Shown here in pieces: positions 29,072-37,632 of a stretch of 64,000 nt of DNA (the stretch's first letter is position 1; the number at the start of each line of letters is the position of its first letter). A program made the position numbers and the translations under genes. The DNA is from Lentihominibacter butyricus (GTDB lineage: Bacteria; Bacillota; Clostridia; Peptostreptococcales; Anaerovoracaceae): positions 1 to 64,000 of the forward strand of contig NZ_JAOQJP010000001.1 in the NCBI RefSeq assembly GCF_025567305.1, in the 5' to 3' direction. The notes beneath the pieces are model-generated. The model worked only from the letters and a program-made list of their open reading frames with translations, searched no databases and was not told where the DNA came from.

Positions 29072-30133
29072 ATGGCGAAAGTAGTTGGAATAAAGTTTAA
29101 GGATGCGGGAAAGCTTTACTATTTCAGTCCGGGCGAATTTCATGTGGGTATAGGCGATAATGTCATCGTCGAGACTGCAAGGGGACTGGAATTCGGAAAA
29201 GTCACCATGGGTGAGACTGAAGTGAGCGATAAGGAGCTGGTCGCACCTCTGAAGAATATAATAAGGATAGCGACGGAAAAAGATAAAAAGAAACATAAGG
29301 AAAATATTGCGAAAAAAGAAGAAGCGCTCAGGATCTGTCAGGAAAAGGTCAATGCGCACAAGCTTGACATGAAGCTTATCGACGTGGAATACACGTTTGA
29401 CAACAGCAAGGTGATATTTTACTTTACAGCTGACGGCAGAGTCGATTTCAGAGAGCTGGTAAAGGATCTGGCGGCTATTTTCAGGATGAGGATAGAGCTC
29501 AGGCAGATCGGAGTCAGAGACGAGGCAAAAATGCTCGGGGGCGTGGGAAACTGCGGGCGCGGTCTGTGCTGCAGCACATGGCTTTCTGATTTTGAGCCTG
29601 TCTCGATCAAGATGGCAAAGGTCCAGAACCTGTCGCTGAATCCGTCTAAGATATCGGGTATATGCGGCAGGCTGATGTGTTGCCTCAAGTTTGAGAATGA
29701 AGTGTACACACATCTTAAAAAAGGCATGCCGTCGACCGGTGAGAAGATAAAGACTCCTGACGGGGTAGCAGTCGTGACCGATGTGAACATACTCGAGAGT
29801 ACAGTCAAGGCAAGGCTGGTGGTCGAAGAATGTACGAAGGCAAAGGAAAAGGACCAGAAAAACGGCAAAGACGCCAAGAACGGCAAGGACAAGGACGCTA
29901 AGGACGGCGGCAGAGGAAAATCTGCAAAGGGAGGCAAAGACAAGGCTGCGAAAGATAATAAAGACAAGCAGAATGAAAACGATAAAGAAGAAAAGCTGAG
30001 CACTGAGATCTACACTTATAAAAAGTCGGAAATAAAGCGCCTCGGCAGAAAAAACAGCAAAAAGAAGACTGATGATCTCGAGGATCTTGAAGAAGATGTG
30101 CTCAGAGAAATAAAAGAACTGATGAAAGACTGA
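29072..30133 (+). CDS. ricT: PSP1-domain protein (RicT/YaaT-like) with a Lys/Asp-rich tail
   Basis: Homologous to RicT (YaaT) of the Bacillus Ric complex, which works with RNase Y in mRNA maturation and affects sporulation. The N-terminal PSP1 region includes GKVTMGETEVSDKELV. A Cys cluster GGVGNCGRGLCCSTW and KISGICGRLMCCLKFE matches the Fe-S-ligating cysteines of the family. Beyond the usual end (about residue 262) there is a low-complexity stretch of about 55 residues of Lys/Asp/Gly/Asn. GGAGG precedes ATG 29072, and it is 3 nt after holB. Confidence 0.88.
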   Translation: MAKVVGIKFKDAGKLYYFSPGEFHVGIGDNVIVETARGLEFGKVTMGETEVSDKELVAPLKNIIRIATEKDKKKHKENIAKKEEALRICQEKVNAHKLDMKLIDVEYTFDNSKVIFYFTADGRVDFRELVKDLAAIFRMRIELRQIGVRDEAKMLGGVGNCGRGLCCSTWLSDFEPVSIKMAKVQNLSLNPSKISGICGRLMCCLKFENEVYTHLKKGMPSTGEKIKTPDGVAVVTDVNILESTVKARLVVEECTKAKEKDQKNGKDAKNGKDKDAKDGGRGKSAKGGKDKAAKDNKDKQNENDKEEKLSTEIYTYKKSEIKRLGRKNSKKKTDDLEDLEEDVLREIKELMKD

Positions 30134-30143
30134 CGGAGACCGG

Positions 30144-30872
30144 ATGGAAAGAATAGAAGACATCGGGTTCGGCGGACTGAAGCTGATACAGGAAAGCGAA
30201 AGCTTCTGTTACGGTATCGACGCAGTGATACTGGCAGACTTTGCATACCGCACGTGCAGCAGCTTCAGGACGGCAGTGGACCTGGGGACGGGCAACGGGA
30301 TAATCCCGTTCATACTCAGCAGCAAAAATGAATCGGCGCATTTCATCGGAGTCGAGCTTCAGAAGGAAGCCGTAGAGCTGGCGAAGCGCAGCTGCAGCCT
30401 CAATGATCTCGGATCCAGGATCGAATTCGTGCAGTCGGACGTTGCGGAGCTTACGCCGAAAACCGTCGGGAATCGCGAGATAGATATCGTAACGTGCAAT
30501 CCTCCGTATTTTCCTAAAGGCGGCGGGATACCGAGCAGCAGTTCGAGTAAATTCATCGCGAGACATGAGACGGTCGCTTCGGTAGATGATTTTGTAAAAG
30601 CCGCAGCGGTGCTTTTGAATGGAAAGGGGCACTTTTTCATGGTGCACAGGCCATCGCGTCTGGTGGATATATTCTGCAGCTGCCGCAGACACGTGCTGGA
30701 ACCGAAAGATGTGCGCTTCGTGGTGCCGAGAGCCGGCGAACTGCCGAATATCGTGCTGATACACTGCACGGCGGGAGGCGGGAAAGAGCTGCACATGATG
30801 AAAGAGCTGTGCGTATACGGACCGGATGGAAAGTATAGCGATGAAATAATGAAGATATATGAAAGGATATGA
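30144..30872 (+). CDS. trmN6: tRNA1(Val) adenine-N6 methyltransferase-like protein
   Basis: SAM-dependent methyltransferase. Motif I is VDLGTGNGIIPFIL, and the catalytic NPPY motif is in TCNPPYFPKGG, indicating an exocyclic-amine methyltransferase. The opening ERIEDIGFGGLKLIQ matches the YfiC/YabB (TrmN6) family, and the gene order after ricT is the usual one in Firmicutes. 242 residues. GGAG precedes ATG 30144, 10 nt after ricT. Confidence 0.88.
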   Translation: MERIEDIGFGGLKLIQESESFCYGIDAVILADFAYRTCSSFRTAVDLGTGNGIIPFILSSKNESAHFIGVELQKEAVELAKRSCSLNDLGSRIEFVQSDVAELTPKTVGNREIDIVTCNPPYFPKGGGIPSSSSSKFIARHETVASVDDFVKAAAVLLNGKGHFFMVHRPSRLVDIFCSCRRHVLEPKDVRFVVPRAGELPNIVLIHCTAGGGKELHMMKELCVYGPDGKYSDEIMKIYERI

Positions 30873-30923
30873 GCCTGTACATAAGCATATGAGTCTGGAA
30901 GGCATCTGTGATTTCGGATGTTT

Positions 30924-31451
30924 TCAGATAAGCATGCATATATAGACTGAGGCGAAAATACCTGCGATATAACCTATGAGACCCGCTGTGAACGCGTGTC
31001 TCATTTTTTTCACAGATGTGACGCCGAAATAAAGCGCCAGCACGTAGAAAACCGTTTCGCAGCTGCCAACCATGACTGAAGCGGAGCGTCCGATGAACGA
31101 ATCTGCACCGGCGCTTTCCATGATCTTTTCGGCGACTACGAGAGATCCGCTGCCGGACACAGGGCGCAGGAATATCAGGGATATCAGCTCTTTTGGTATC
31201 AAAAAGAATTCGCAGACCGGAGCGGCGGCCTTTTCTATGAATTCCATAGCTCCGGAAGATGTCAGCGTTTCTATGGCTATGAATATACCGATTATGAACG
31301 GGAGTATGTCAAAGCAGGTGCGTAGCCCTTCGCGGGCGCCTTCGATGAATACATCATAGACTGCAGTCTTTGTCCGTATGCCGTACACGAGTATCACTGT
31401 GATCAGGACCGGCAGGAATACTGTCGACATGATGCTGAGCACATCAGACAT
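30924..31451 (-). CDS. spmB: Spore maturation protein B
   Basis: A membrane protein required with SpmA for spore-core dehydration in Bacillus and Clostridium. About 175 residues with several hydrophobic helices and the family stretch LRPVSGSGSLVVAEKIM; SVMVGSCETVFYVLALYFG is also conserved. ATG 31451 is chosen because AAAGGAG lies about 9 nt upstream; ATG 31469 precedes that box. The start overlaps the 3' end of spmA by 8 nt. It converges on trmN6. Confidence 0.93.
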   Translation of the reverse strand: MSDVLSIMSTVFLPVLITVILVYGIRTKTAVYDVFIEGAREGLRTCFDILPFIIGIFIAIETLTSSGAMEFIEKAAAPVCEFFLIPKELISLIFLRPVSGSGSLVVAEKIMESAGADSFIGRSASVMVGSCETVFYVLALYFGVTSVKKMRHAFTAGLIGYIAGIFASVYICMLI

Positions 31452-32025
31452 TTCGGTGTCTCCTTTCACACAGCTTGCAGGTGATCACGGAGACCGCCAT
31501 AGAAATGAGTCCTGCTATGATCGAAGGCAGTATGATATCCTCGGGATGAGCGGAGCCCAGATCGCTGCGTACCTTGATTACTGTGATCGGGACGAGCTGG
31601 ATCATCGACATCGACAGTGACATGAACATGCACATCTCGTTGCTGGCGTAAAGCGGAGTCGGGTTTTCCTCGTCCAGAAGCTCCATTGCCTTCAGGGAAA
31701 ATACAGTTGCGCTGTTGCCCGCTCCGAAGATATTGGCCATGAAACTCATTATCATCATGCCCATAGTGCGGTCGTTTTTCTCATTTGGAAAAAGGAACGA
31801 CATGACAGGGCTGACCGCGTCTGAGATCTTCTTTATCAGGCCGGATTCCTCGGCTATTTTCATAAGTCCGCTCCACACTGCCATTATTCCTGCCAGAGAT
31901 ATTATGAAATGCACAGCGTCAGTGCATCCCGACATCAGGCTGTCGGTAAATTCGGATGTTTTCCCGTTTGCGACGGAAAAGCATACCCCTGCGACGAGCA
32001 TCGCTCCCCATATATAATTCATCAT
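31444..32025 (-). CDS. spmA: Spore maturation protein A
   Basis: About 193 residues of a nucleoside-transporter-gate-domain membrane protein. MNYIWGAMLVAGVCFSVANG at the N terminus and NIFGAGNSATVFSLKAMELL are hallmarks of SpmA. GAGGTGAT upstream of ATG 32025 (or 32022) is the ribosome-binding site. Translationally coupled to spmB by an 8-nt overlap. In Bacillus the pair is expressed in the mother cell during sporulation. Confidence 0.93.
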   Translation of the reverse strand: MMNYIWGAMLVAGVCFSVANGKTSEFTDSLMSGCTDAVHFIISLAGIMAVWSGLMKIAEESGLIKKISDAVSPVMSFLFPNEKNDRTMGMMIMSFMANIFGAGNSATVFSLKAMELLDEENPTPLYASNEMCMFMSLSMSMIQLVPITVIKVRSDLGSAHPEDIILPSIIAGLISMAVSVITCKLCERRHRNV

Positions 32026-32139
32026 GATCTATCACCTCTACATAAAAATATTCACACGGGCAGAAAGTATGTTCAAAGGATGTCTGCTACCTGATAAAAT
32101 TTTTGTGTGATGACAGATTGAAAATGTATGAAAAAGTAC

Positions 32140-32168
32140 TTGAAGCATTTTCCATTTTATGTGATAAT
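32140..32168 (+). promoter_or_regulatory. Promoter of the DUF948-like gene
   Basis: TTGAAG (32140-32145), 17-nt spacer, GATAAT (32163-32168), 25 nt before the start codon. Confidence 0.65.
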
Positions 32169-32192
32169 ATAGGAAGTATGGGAGGATTGCCT

Positions 32193-32516
32193 ATGAGTGT
32201 AACAATTGATTTGAAGATGCTATTGCTTATAATCGTGTGCATTGCCGTCGTAGTGCTGGTTATATATGTGGTGCGTTTTTTAAAGAGCCTTATGGTGACG
32301 CTGGAACATACGAACGAGGTGCTGAAGGATGTTGAAGTGATCACTGATATAGCGGCCAAGCGCAGCGAAGATGTCGACGGCATCATAAGTGATGTTGCGG
32401 ACACCGTTTCGGATATAACTGAAACGATAAACGGTAAGCAGAATATAATATCAACAGCAGCTGCGATCGCAAAAGCGGTGATTTCTGTCAGGAATACCGC
32501 AGAGAAGGATAAATAG
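32193..32516 (+). CDS. Small membrane-anchored protein, DUF948-like
   Basis: 107 residues. A single N-terminal helix (about 8-28, MLLLIIVCIAVVVLVIYVV) is followed by a helical hydrophilic domain rich in Val/Asp/Ile heptads (VLKDVEVITDIAAKRSEDVD), as in YtxG/DUF948 general-stress membrane proteins. ATG 32193 has GGGAGG about 8 nt upstream; longer versions start before the promoter. The role is unknown; the coiled-coil-like domain suggests a structural function. Confidence 0.7.
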   Translation: MSVTIDLKMLLLIIVCIAVVVLVIYVVRFLKSLMVTLEHTNEVLKDVEVITDIAAKRSEDVDGIISDVADTVSDITETINGKQNIISTAAAIAKAVISVRNTAEKDK

Positions 32517-32588
32517 CAGCAGAGTACAGTAATACACTTTAATATATAGACGTTTAGAACGGTCTGGGTATTGAAAGGAGTTTTAACC

Positions 32589-32831
32589 ATGAAAGCAACA
32601 GGTATAGTAAGAAAAGTCGATGAACTGGGAAGAATTGTTTTACCTATAGAACTTAGAAGAACGCTGAACATAAACATCAAGGATCCGCTTGAGATATATG
32701 TCGACGGTGAATCCATCATGCTGAAGAAATATCAGCCTGCATGCGTGTTCTGCGGAAGTTCGGACGGGATAAAGCAGATCAAAGGAAAAAATGTGTGCAG
32801 TAAATGTATCAAAGAGTTACAGGAACTGTAG
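32589..32831 (+). CDS. AbrB/SpoVT-type transition-state regulator with zinc ribbon
   Basis: 80 residues. The swapped-hairpin DNA-binding domain MKATGIVRKVDELGRIVLP continues with ELRRTLNI. The C-terminal CVFCGS...NVCSKCIKEL provides two CxxC pairs, probably a zinc ribbon, as in clostridial AbrB homologues. ATG 32589 has AAAGGAG upstream. In Firmicutes such proteins repress stationary-phase genes. It lies in the usual position downstream of the ricT/trmN6 region. Confidence 0.9.
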   Translation: MKATGIVRKVDELGRIVLPIELRRTLNINIKDPLEIYVDGESIMLKKYQPACVFCGSSDGIKQIKGKNVCSKCIKELQEL

Positions 32832-32848
32832 CCGCAGCTTAATAAAGG

Positions 32849-32886
32849 CGCAAAAGAGGAACAATTTAATTGTCCTTTTTTTGCGT
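32849..32886 (+). terminator. Terminator after the abrB-type gene
   Basis: GCAAAAGAGGAACAATTT pairs imperfectly with AATTGTCCTTTTTTTGC (AGGA-ACAATT/AATTGT-CCT core) with an in-stem T run. Confidence 0.8.
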
Positions 32887-32919
32887 TAAAACAAATCCAT
32901 ATGGCAACAATAAAAGAAA

Positions 32920-32979
32920 GGAAGAGGTTTTGTTAGTACGTTTTGCTCCCCTTATGTGTAAAACCTGCAGACCTCTTCC
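32920..32979 (+). promoter_or_regulatory. Long-loop inverted repeat upstream of murA
   Basis: GGAAGAGGT (32920-32928) is perfectly complementary to ACCTCTTCC (32971-32979). The 42-nt loop contains the first of two ATGTGTAAA-type direct repeats. There is no T tail, so it is not an ordinary terminator. Confidence 0.5.
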
Positions 32980-32999
32980 TTAATCATGTGTAAACCTTG
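32954..32999 (+). promoter_or_regulatory. Direct repeats overlapping the murA promoter, possible operator
   Basis: ATGTGTAAAACCT (32954-32966) and ATGTGTAAACCTTG (32986-32999) are spaced 32 bp centre to centre, about three helical turns. The second overlaps the -35 hexamer of murA. Confidence 0.5.
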
Positions 33000-33025
33000 A
33001 AATGTTGCTGTAAACAAAGTATAAT
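32997..33025 (+). promoter_or_regulatory. murA promoter
   Basis: TTGAAA (32997-33002), 17-nt spacer, perfect TATAAT (33020-33025). Confidence 0.82.
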
Positions 33026-33056
33026 ATTTTCATATATGAATTTATGGAGGAAAAAA

Positions 33057-34328
33057 GTGGCAAAATTCCTGGTTCAGAAAAGTGGTCCGCTGCAGGGAGA
33101 AGTGACCATAAGCGGTGCGAAGAATGCTGTACTGCCGATAATGGCAGCGACACTTTTAACGGAAGAAAAATGTGTGATAAAAGATGTGCCTGCGCTTAGA
33201 GACGTTGACGTCATGTGTCAGCTGCTTGAGAGCATGGGTGCTTCTGTAGATAAAAAGCTTGATCAGAATACAGTTGAAATAGAAGCCAGAGGGCAGATAT
33301 CATATGAGGCGCCGTTCGATCTCGTAAAGATGATGCGGGCGTCTATTCTGGTGCTCGGAGCTCTGCTGCTGAGGACCGGAAGAGCAGTGATACATCTGCC
33401 GGGAGGCTGCGCTATAGGAAAAAGGCCGGTGGAGCTCCATCTGAAAGGGCTCAAGGCTCTCGGAGTCAAGATAAACGAGGAACAGCTCAACCGTGGCATC
33501 GTTGATGCAAGTGCGGAGAAGATGACAGGCAGCACTATATATCTCGATTTCCCGAGCGTAGGTGCGACAGAGGTGATCATGATGGCTGCAGCGCTGGCGG
33601 AAGGAACGACGGTTATAGAAAACGCAGCGCAGGAGCCTGAGATCGTAGATCTTGCCAATTTCCTAAACAAGATGGGAGCAAGAATAAAAGGTGCAGGAAC
33701 CGATACCATAAAGATCGATGGCGTCGATCACCTGAAAGGCGTATCGCATCATGTGATACCGGACAGGATAGAAGCCGGAACATTTATGGTAGGAGCAGCG
33801 ATGACAAGAGGCAATGTTCTTGTGAAGAATGTGGTTCCGGATCATCTCAAGGCGGTCATCGCCAAGCTCAGAGAATGCGGAGTGTATATAGAGCAGACGG
33901 AGGAAGGCGTTCGTGTGAGAGGCGATATGGGAGAGCTCATCTCTACCGATATCAAGACTCTGCCATATCCTGGATTCCCTACCGACATGCAGTCGCCGTT
34001 CATGGCTCTGCTGACAGTGGCACAGGGGCCGAGCGTCGTGATAGAAACAGTTTTTGAGAACAGGTTCATGCACGTAGGCGAGTTCAACCGCATGGGAGCG
34101 AACATAAAGATCGACGGGAACTGCTCGATGATCCCGGGAGGCAAAGCTCTCAAGGGAGCTCAGGTCGTAGCTACAGACCTCAGAGCAGGGGCAGCAGTAG
34201 TACTGACTGGTCTCGTTGCGGAAGGAACTACTGAAGTTTCGCAGATATATCACGTGGATCGTGGATACGAGAAGTTCGTGGAAAAGCTCAGAAGTCTCGG
34301 TGCGAACATAATGAGAGTAGAGGACTGA
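33057..34328 (+). CDS. murA: UDP-N-acetylglucosamine 1-carboxyvinyltransferase
   Basis: First committed step of peptidoglycan synthesis: transfer of enolpyruvate from PEP to UDP-GlcNAc. SGAKNAVLPIMAA includes the conserved Lys/Asn; the active-site loop PGGCAIGKRPVELHL carries the catalytic Cys, so the enzyme should be fosfomycin-sensitive. GTG 33057 is chosen as start because TATGGAGG lies about 7 nt upstream and the -10 box at 33020-33025 excludes longer versions. About 423 residues is normal. Confidence 0.95.
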   Translation: MAKFLVQKSGPLQGEVTISGAKNAVLPIMAATLLTEEKCVIKDVPALRDVDVMCQLLESMGASVDKKLDQNTVEIEARGQISYEAPFDLVKMMRASILVLGALLLRTGRAVIHLPGGCAIGKRPVELHLKGLKALGVKINEEQLNRGIVDASAEKMTGSTIYLDFPSVGATEVIMMAAALAEGTTVIENAAQEPEIVDLANFLNKMGARIKGAGTDTIKIDGVDHLKGVSHHVIPDRIEAGTFMVGAAMTRGNVLVKNVVPDHLKAVIAKLRECGVYIEQTEEGVRVRGDMGELISTDIKTLPYPGFPTDMQSPFMALLTVAQGPSVVIETVFENRFMHVGEFNRMGANIKIDGNCSMIPGGKALKGAQVVATDLRAGAAVVLTGLVAEGTTEVSQIYHVDRGYEKFVEKLRSLGANIMRVED

Positions 34329-34399
34329 GGCGGAGCTGTTTTACAGATCTGGAATACCGGTATAATAGATGAAAGAAATATATATGATATATGAGGCAT

Positions 34400-34431
34400 A
34401 AAAAACGGGCAGCGCGGCTGCCCGTTTTTTA
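34400..34431 (+). terminator. Terminator after murA
   Basis: Perfect stem AAAAACGGGCAGC / GCTGCCCGTTTTT with a GCG loop and T tail. Confidence 0.93.
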
Positions 34432-34495
34432 TGTATCAACAGCAGTCCTTTTGCAGATAATAATGTCAAATGCAGATGACAGGAGGATATTTTAT

Positions 34496-35032
34496 ATGAA
34501 AGAACTCAAGGGCAGCAGGACATATGACAATCTGATGATGGCTTTTGCAGGAGAGACCCAGGCGAGAACGAAATACAGCATCTTTGCATCAAAAGCAAAA
34601 GAAGAAGGATACCACCAGATAGGAAGGATCTTCGAGGAAACAGCGGATAATGAAAAAGAGCATGCGGAGATATGGTTCAGGCATCTGGCGAGCCTGGGCA
34701 ATACAGCTGAAAACCTGGTGTCAGCAGCAGAGGGCGAGCATTATGAATGGAGCAGCATGTATGCCGATATGGCGAAGACTGCACGCGAGGAAGGCTTTAC
34801 GGAGATCGCAAAACAGATGGAGCAGATCGCAGATATAGAAAAGCATCATGAGGATCGTTACAATAAGCTGCTGGAAAACATCAGGAACGGAGAGGTCTTC
34901 AGACGAAGCGAGGAGAGGATCTGGATATGCGGCAACTGCGGACATCAGGTGACGGCTGCGGAAGCGCCGGAGATATGTCCGGTGTGCCATCACCAGCAGG
35001 GGTATTTCAGCATAAAGGCAGAGAACTACTAG
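34496..35032 (+). CDS. rbr: Rubrerythrin
   Basis: A cytosolic peroxide-reducing diiron protein protecting anaerobes from oxidative stress. The N-terminal ferritin-like domain has ExxH-type ligands (AGETQART, TADNEKEHAEIW, AEGEHYEW, ADIEKHHEDRY). The C-terminal rubredoxin-like domain is CGNCGHQV...EICPVCHHQQGYF. 178 residues is typical. ATG 34496 has AGGAGG upstream. The upstream in-frame ATG at 34391 begins within the murA terminator and is rejected. Confidence 0.95.
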   Translation: MKELKGSRTYDNLMMAFAGETQARTKYSIFASKAKEEGYHQIGRIFEETADNEKEHAEIWFRHLASLGNTAENLVSAAEGEHYEWSSMYADMAKTAREEGFTEIAKQMEQIADIEKHHEDRYNKLLENIRNGEVFRRSEERIWICGNCGHQVTAAEAPEICPVCHHQQGYFSIKAENY

Positions 35033-35188
35033 GACATGGGCAGCATGACCGGCGTCAGCTTGTAAGTCCTGAGAAGCGGAAAAAATGCCGGATTTTCATG
35101 AAAATTCTGTAAGAAGAGAGAGCTGCAGACCTTTGCAAAATCAATTGTAAAAAGGCACAAAATAAGTCCAGAATTATGGCGAAAAGTT

Positions 35189-35217
35189 GTTGACAAAATG
35201 TCGTACAAGTGGTAAGT
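35189..35217 (+). promoter_or_regulatory. feoA promoter with a metal-regulator-like palindrome downstream
   Basis: TTGACA (35189-35194) with a TAAGTT -10-like hexamer 17 nt on, followed by the palindrome CTAACAAAGTTAG (35223-35235). The -10 is weak. The palindrome sits near the transcription start, where an iron-dependent repressor could bind. Confidence 0.5.
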
Positions 35218-35222
35218 TATAG

Positions 35223-35235
35223 CTAACAAAGTTAG
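35223..35235. promoter_or_regulatory. CTAAC-N3-GTTAG palindrome upstream of feoA
   Basis: CTAACAAAGTTAG is a perfect inverted repeat. Related TTAACCGACTTAG and TTAACTGAGTTAG sequences occur at about 35244 and in front of feoB at about 35548. DtxR/IdeR- or Fur-type control is an inference. Confidence 0.45.
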
Positions 35236-35286
35236 GTCTTATTAACCGACTTAGTAAACTGATCAGACAGATAAAAGGAGCTTACC

Positions 35287-35505
35287 ATGAATTTAAATGA
35301 CGCTGCAGCTGGCAGAAATTATATTGTTGAAGACATCCAGACAGATGACGAAGAACTCAAATCATTCCTGTTTTCGCTCGGGTGCTACAGCGGAGAGCCG
35401 ATCACGGTTATCGCACACCTCAAGGGAGGCTGCACCGTATCGATAAAAGATGGAAGATACAATATAGATAAAGGAATAGCCAGTGCTGTTTTGATTAAAG
35501 AATAG
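35287..35505 (+). CDS. feoA: Ferrous iron transport protein A
   Basis: 72-residue SH3-like cytosolic partner of FeoB. NLNDAAAGRNYIVEDI at the start and FSLGCYSGEPITVIAHLKGGCTVSIKDGRYNI show the family's beta-barrel pattern. AAAGGAG precedes ATG 35287. It is followed 108 nt later by feoB; the gap contains additional GTTAG-type repeats, so feoB may be partly independently controlled. Confidence 0.92.
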   Translation: MNLNDAAAGRNYIVEDIQTDDEELKSFLFSLGCYSGEPITVIAHLKGGCTVSIKDGRYNIDKGIASAVLIKE

Positions 35506-35613
35506 TGATTTGAATCACTATTTTTTATGGGTATTAGTTAGCTCTGGTTAACTGAGTTAGTGTTGATTAAATTACAATAAGATTACTATATTTTAAAAAA
35601 TAGGAGGGAATTT

Positions 35614-37632
35614 ATGAGAATTGCTTTTGCCGGCAATCCGAACAGTGGTAAAACTACAATGTACAATGCCCTGACCGGAGAAAATGAACGTGTTGGTAAC
35701 TGGGCCGGAGTTACCATCGGAAAGAAGGAAAGTCCTATCAAAAAGGAATTTTACGATTTCCAGGAGGAACTCATCGCAGTAGACCTTCCGGGTGCATATT
35801 CGATGTCACCGTTCACACCGGAAGAAGGTATCACAAGCGGATACGTAAGAGATGAGAATCCGGATGCGATAATCAACATCGTAGATGCTACAAATCTCAG
35901 CAGAAGCCTGTTCTTCACTACACAGCTTCTCGAACTTGGGATCCCGGTTATCGTTGCGCTCAACAAGAGTGATATCAATGAAAAGCAGAATACCAAGATC
36001 GATACAGAGCTTCTTTCGAAGAAACTGAACTGTCCTATAATCAAGACGGTTTCGACATCAGCTGAAAAGACTGGTCTTAAAGAAGCGGTAGACGCAGCTG
36101 TAGAGCTTTGCGGCAACGGTCAGAAAGCGCCTTATCTGCAGGCTGACATAGATCTGCACAACAAGGAGGCTGTAGAAAGAGAAGACAGAAAGCGTTTCGA
36201 CTTCGTAAACAAGATCGTAAAAGAAGTAGAGACTCGTGAAGTACATACTAATGAAAAGAACTCACAGGACAAGATCGACGCTGTTGTTACGAACAAGGTG
36301 GCAGGTATCATCATATTTGCAGCAGTTATGTATGCAGTGTTCTGGATCTCACAGTCAGCGCTGGGACCACTCATCGCAGACTGGATCGTAGGATGGATCG
36401 AAACGTTCCAGGAATACGTAGCAGGACTGCTGGAGAACAGCTCGCCGCTGCTCCAGGCTATACTGGCTGACGGTATCGTCGGCGGTGTAGGTGCCGTAGT
36501 AGGCTTCCTGCCGCTGGTAATGGTAATGTACTTCCTGATCGCACTTCTGGAAGACTGCGGTTACATGGCGCGTGTCAGCGTTGTAATGGACCCGATCTTC
36601 AAGAGAGTAGGTCTTTCCGGTAAATCCATCATTCCGATCATCATCGGTACAGGATGCGGAATCCCGGGAATCATGGCAAGCCGTACTATCCGTGACGACA
36701 GAGAGAGAAGAGCGACAGCAATGCTGACTACGTTCATCCCTTGCGGAGCAAAGATCCCTGTTATCGCACTGTTTGCAGGTGCATTCTTTGCAGGATCATC
36801 ATGGGTTTCACCGCTCATGTACTTCGTAGGTATACTGCTCATCTTCCTGGGCGCACTGCTCATCAAGGCGGTTACAGGCTATAAGTACAGAAAATCATTC
36901 TTCATCATGGAGCTTCCTGCATACAAGATCCCTAGCCTTAAGAGAGCATGCTTCTCGATGCTGGAACGTGCAAAAGCTTACATAATCAAAGCAGCAACTA
37001 TCATCCTGGTTTGCAACTGCGTAGTTCAGCTCATGCAGACATTCAACTGGCACTTCCAGGTAGTGGAAGAAGGTGCGGCAGACACATCGATCCTCGCATC
37101 GATCGCAACGCCTTTCGCAGTACTCCTCATTCCGCTCGGATTCGGAGTATGGCAGCTGGCAGCAGCAGCGATCACAGGATTTATCGCAAAGGAAAACGTT
37201 GTAGGTACACTGGCTGTAGTTTACTCACTGACCAGATTCATCGACACTGATGAACTCGCTATGACAGGCGGAGCAAACGAAGTTGCTCTCACTATGGGAC
37301 TTACTACAGTTTCAGCACTGGCTTATCTGATGTTCAACCTTTACACACCTCCTTGCTTCGCAGCGATCGGTGCTATGAACTCAGAAATGAAGAGCGCAAA
37401 ATGGCTGTGGAGTGCTATTGGATTACAGCTTGCAACAGGATATACCGTAGCATTCCTGGTATACCAGTTCGGAACATTATTCACAACAGGAGCTCTCGGG
37501 GAAGCATTCATCCCTGGCCTTATCGCAATTCTGTGCATGGCAGCTATCATATTTGTGATCGCGCGCAAGGCAAGACAGAACTTCGACAGAGAGTACTCCT
37601 TACATGCTAAGGGAACGGGGGCGTCAGCATAA
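35614..37632 (+). CDS. feoB: Ferrous iron transporter B
   Basis: GTP-gated Fe2+ importer, 672 residues. The N-terminal G domain has G1 GNPNSGKTT, G3 DLPGAYS, G4 NKSD and G5 STSAEKTG. The membrane domain includes the Gate motifs EDCGYMARV (about 310) and IPCGAKIPV. AGGAGGG precedes ATG 35614. The stop overlaps the following small gene's ATG by 1 nt. Codon use is skewed toward highly expressed patterns compared with neighbours. Confidence 0.95.
   Translation: MRIAFAGNPNSGKTTMYNALTGENERVGNWAGVTIGKKESPIKKEFYDFQEELIAVDLPGAYSMSPFTPEEGITSGYVRDENPDAIINIVDATNLSRSLFFTTQLLELGIPVIVALNKSDINEKQNTKIDTELLSKKLNCPIIKTVSTSAEKTGLKEAVDAAVELCGNGQKAPYLQADIDLHNKEAVEREDRKRFDFVNKIVKEVETREVHTNEKNSQDKIDAVVTNKVAGIIIFAAVMYAVFWISQSALGPLIADWIVGWIETFQEYVAGLLENSSPLLQAILADGIVGGVGAVVGFLPLVMVMYFLIALLEDCGYMARVSVVMDPIFKRVGLSGKSIIPIIIGTGCGIPGIMASRTIRDDRERRATAMLTTFIPCGAKIPVIALFAGAFFAGSSWVSPLMYFVGILLIFLGALLIKAVTGYKYRKSFFIMELPAYKIPSLKRACFSMLERAKAYIIKAATIILVCNCVVQLMQTFNWHFQVVEEGAADTSILASIATPFAVLLIPLGFGVWQLAAAAITGFIAKENVVGTLAVVYSLTRFIDTDELAMTGGANEVALTMGLTTVSALAYLMFNLYTPPCFAAIGAMNSEMKSAKWLWSAIGLQLATGYTVAFLVYQFGTLFTTGALGEAFIPGLIAILCMAAIIFVIARKARQNFDREYSLHAKGTGASA

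Noticed and set aside
31072..31620. Plus-strand frames opposite spmA and spmB
   Set aside because: The minus-strand genes match well-known families over their full length; the plus-strand frames have no start signals.
34391..34495. Longer rubrerythrin start
   Set aside because: The upstream part covers the murA terminator, whereas ATG 34496 has a proper ribosome-binding site and the expected N terminus.
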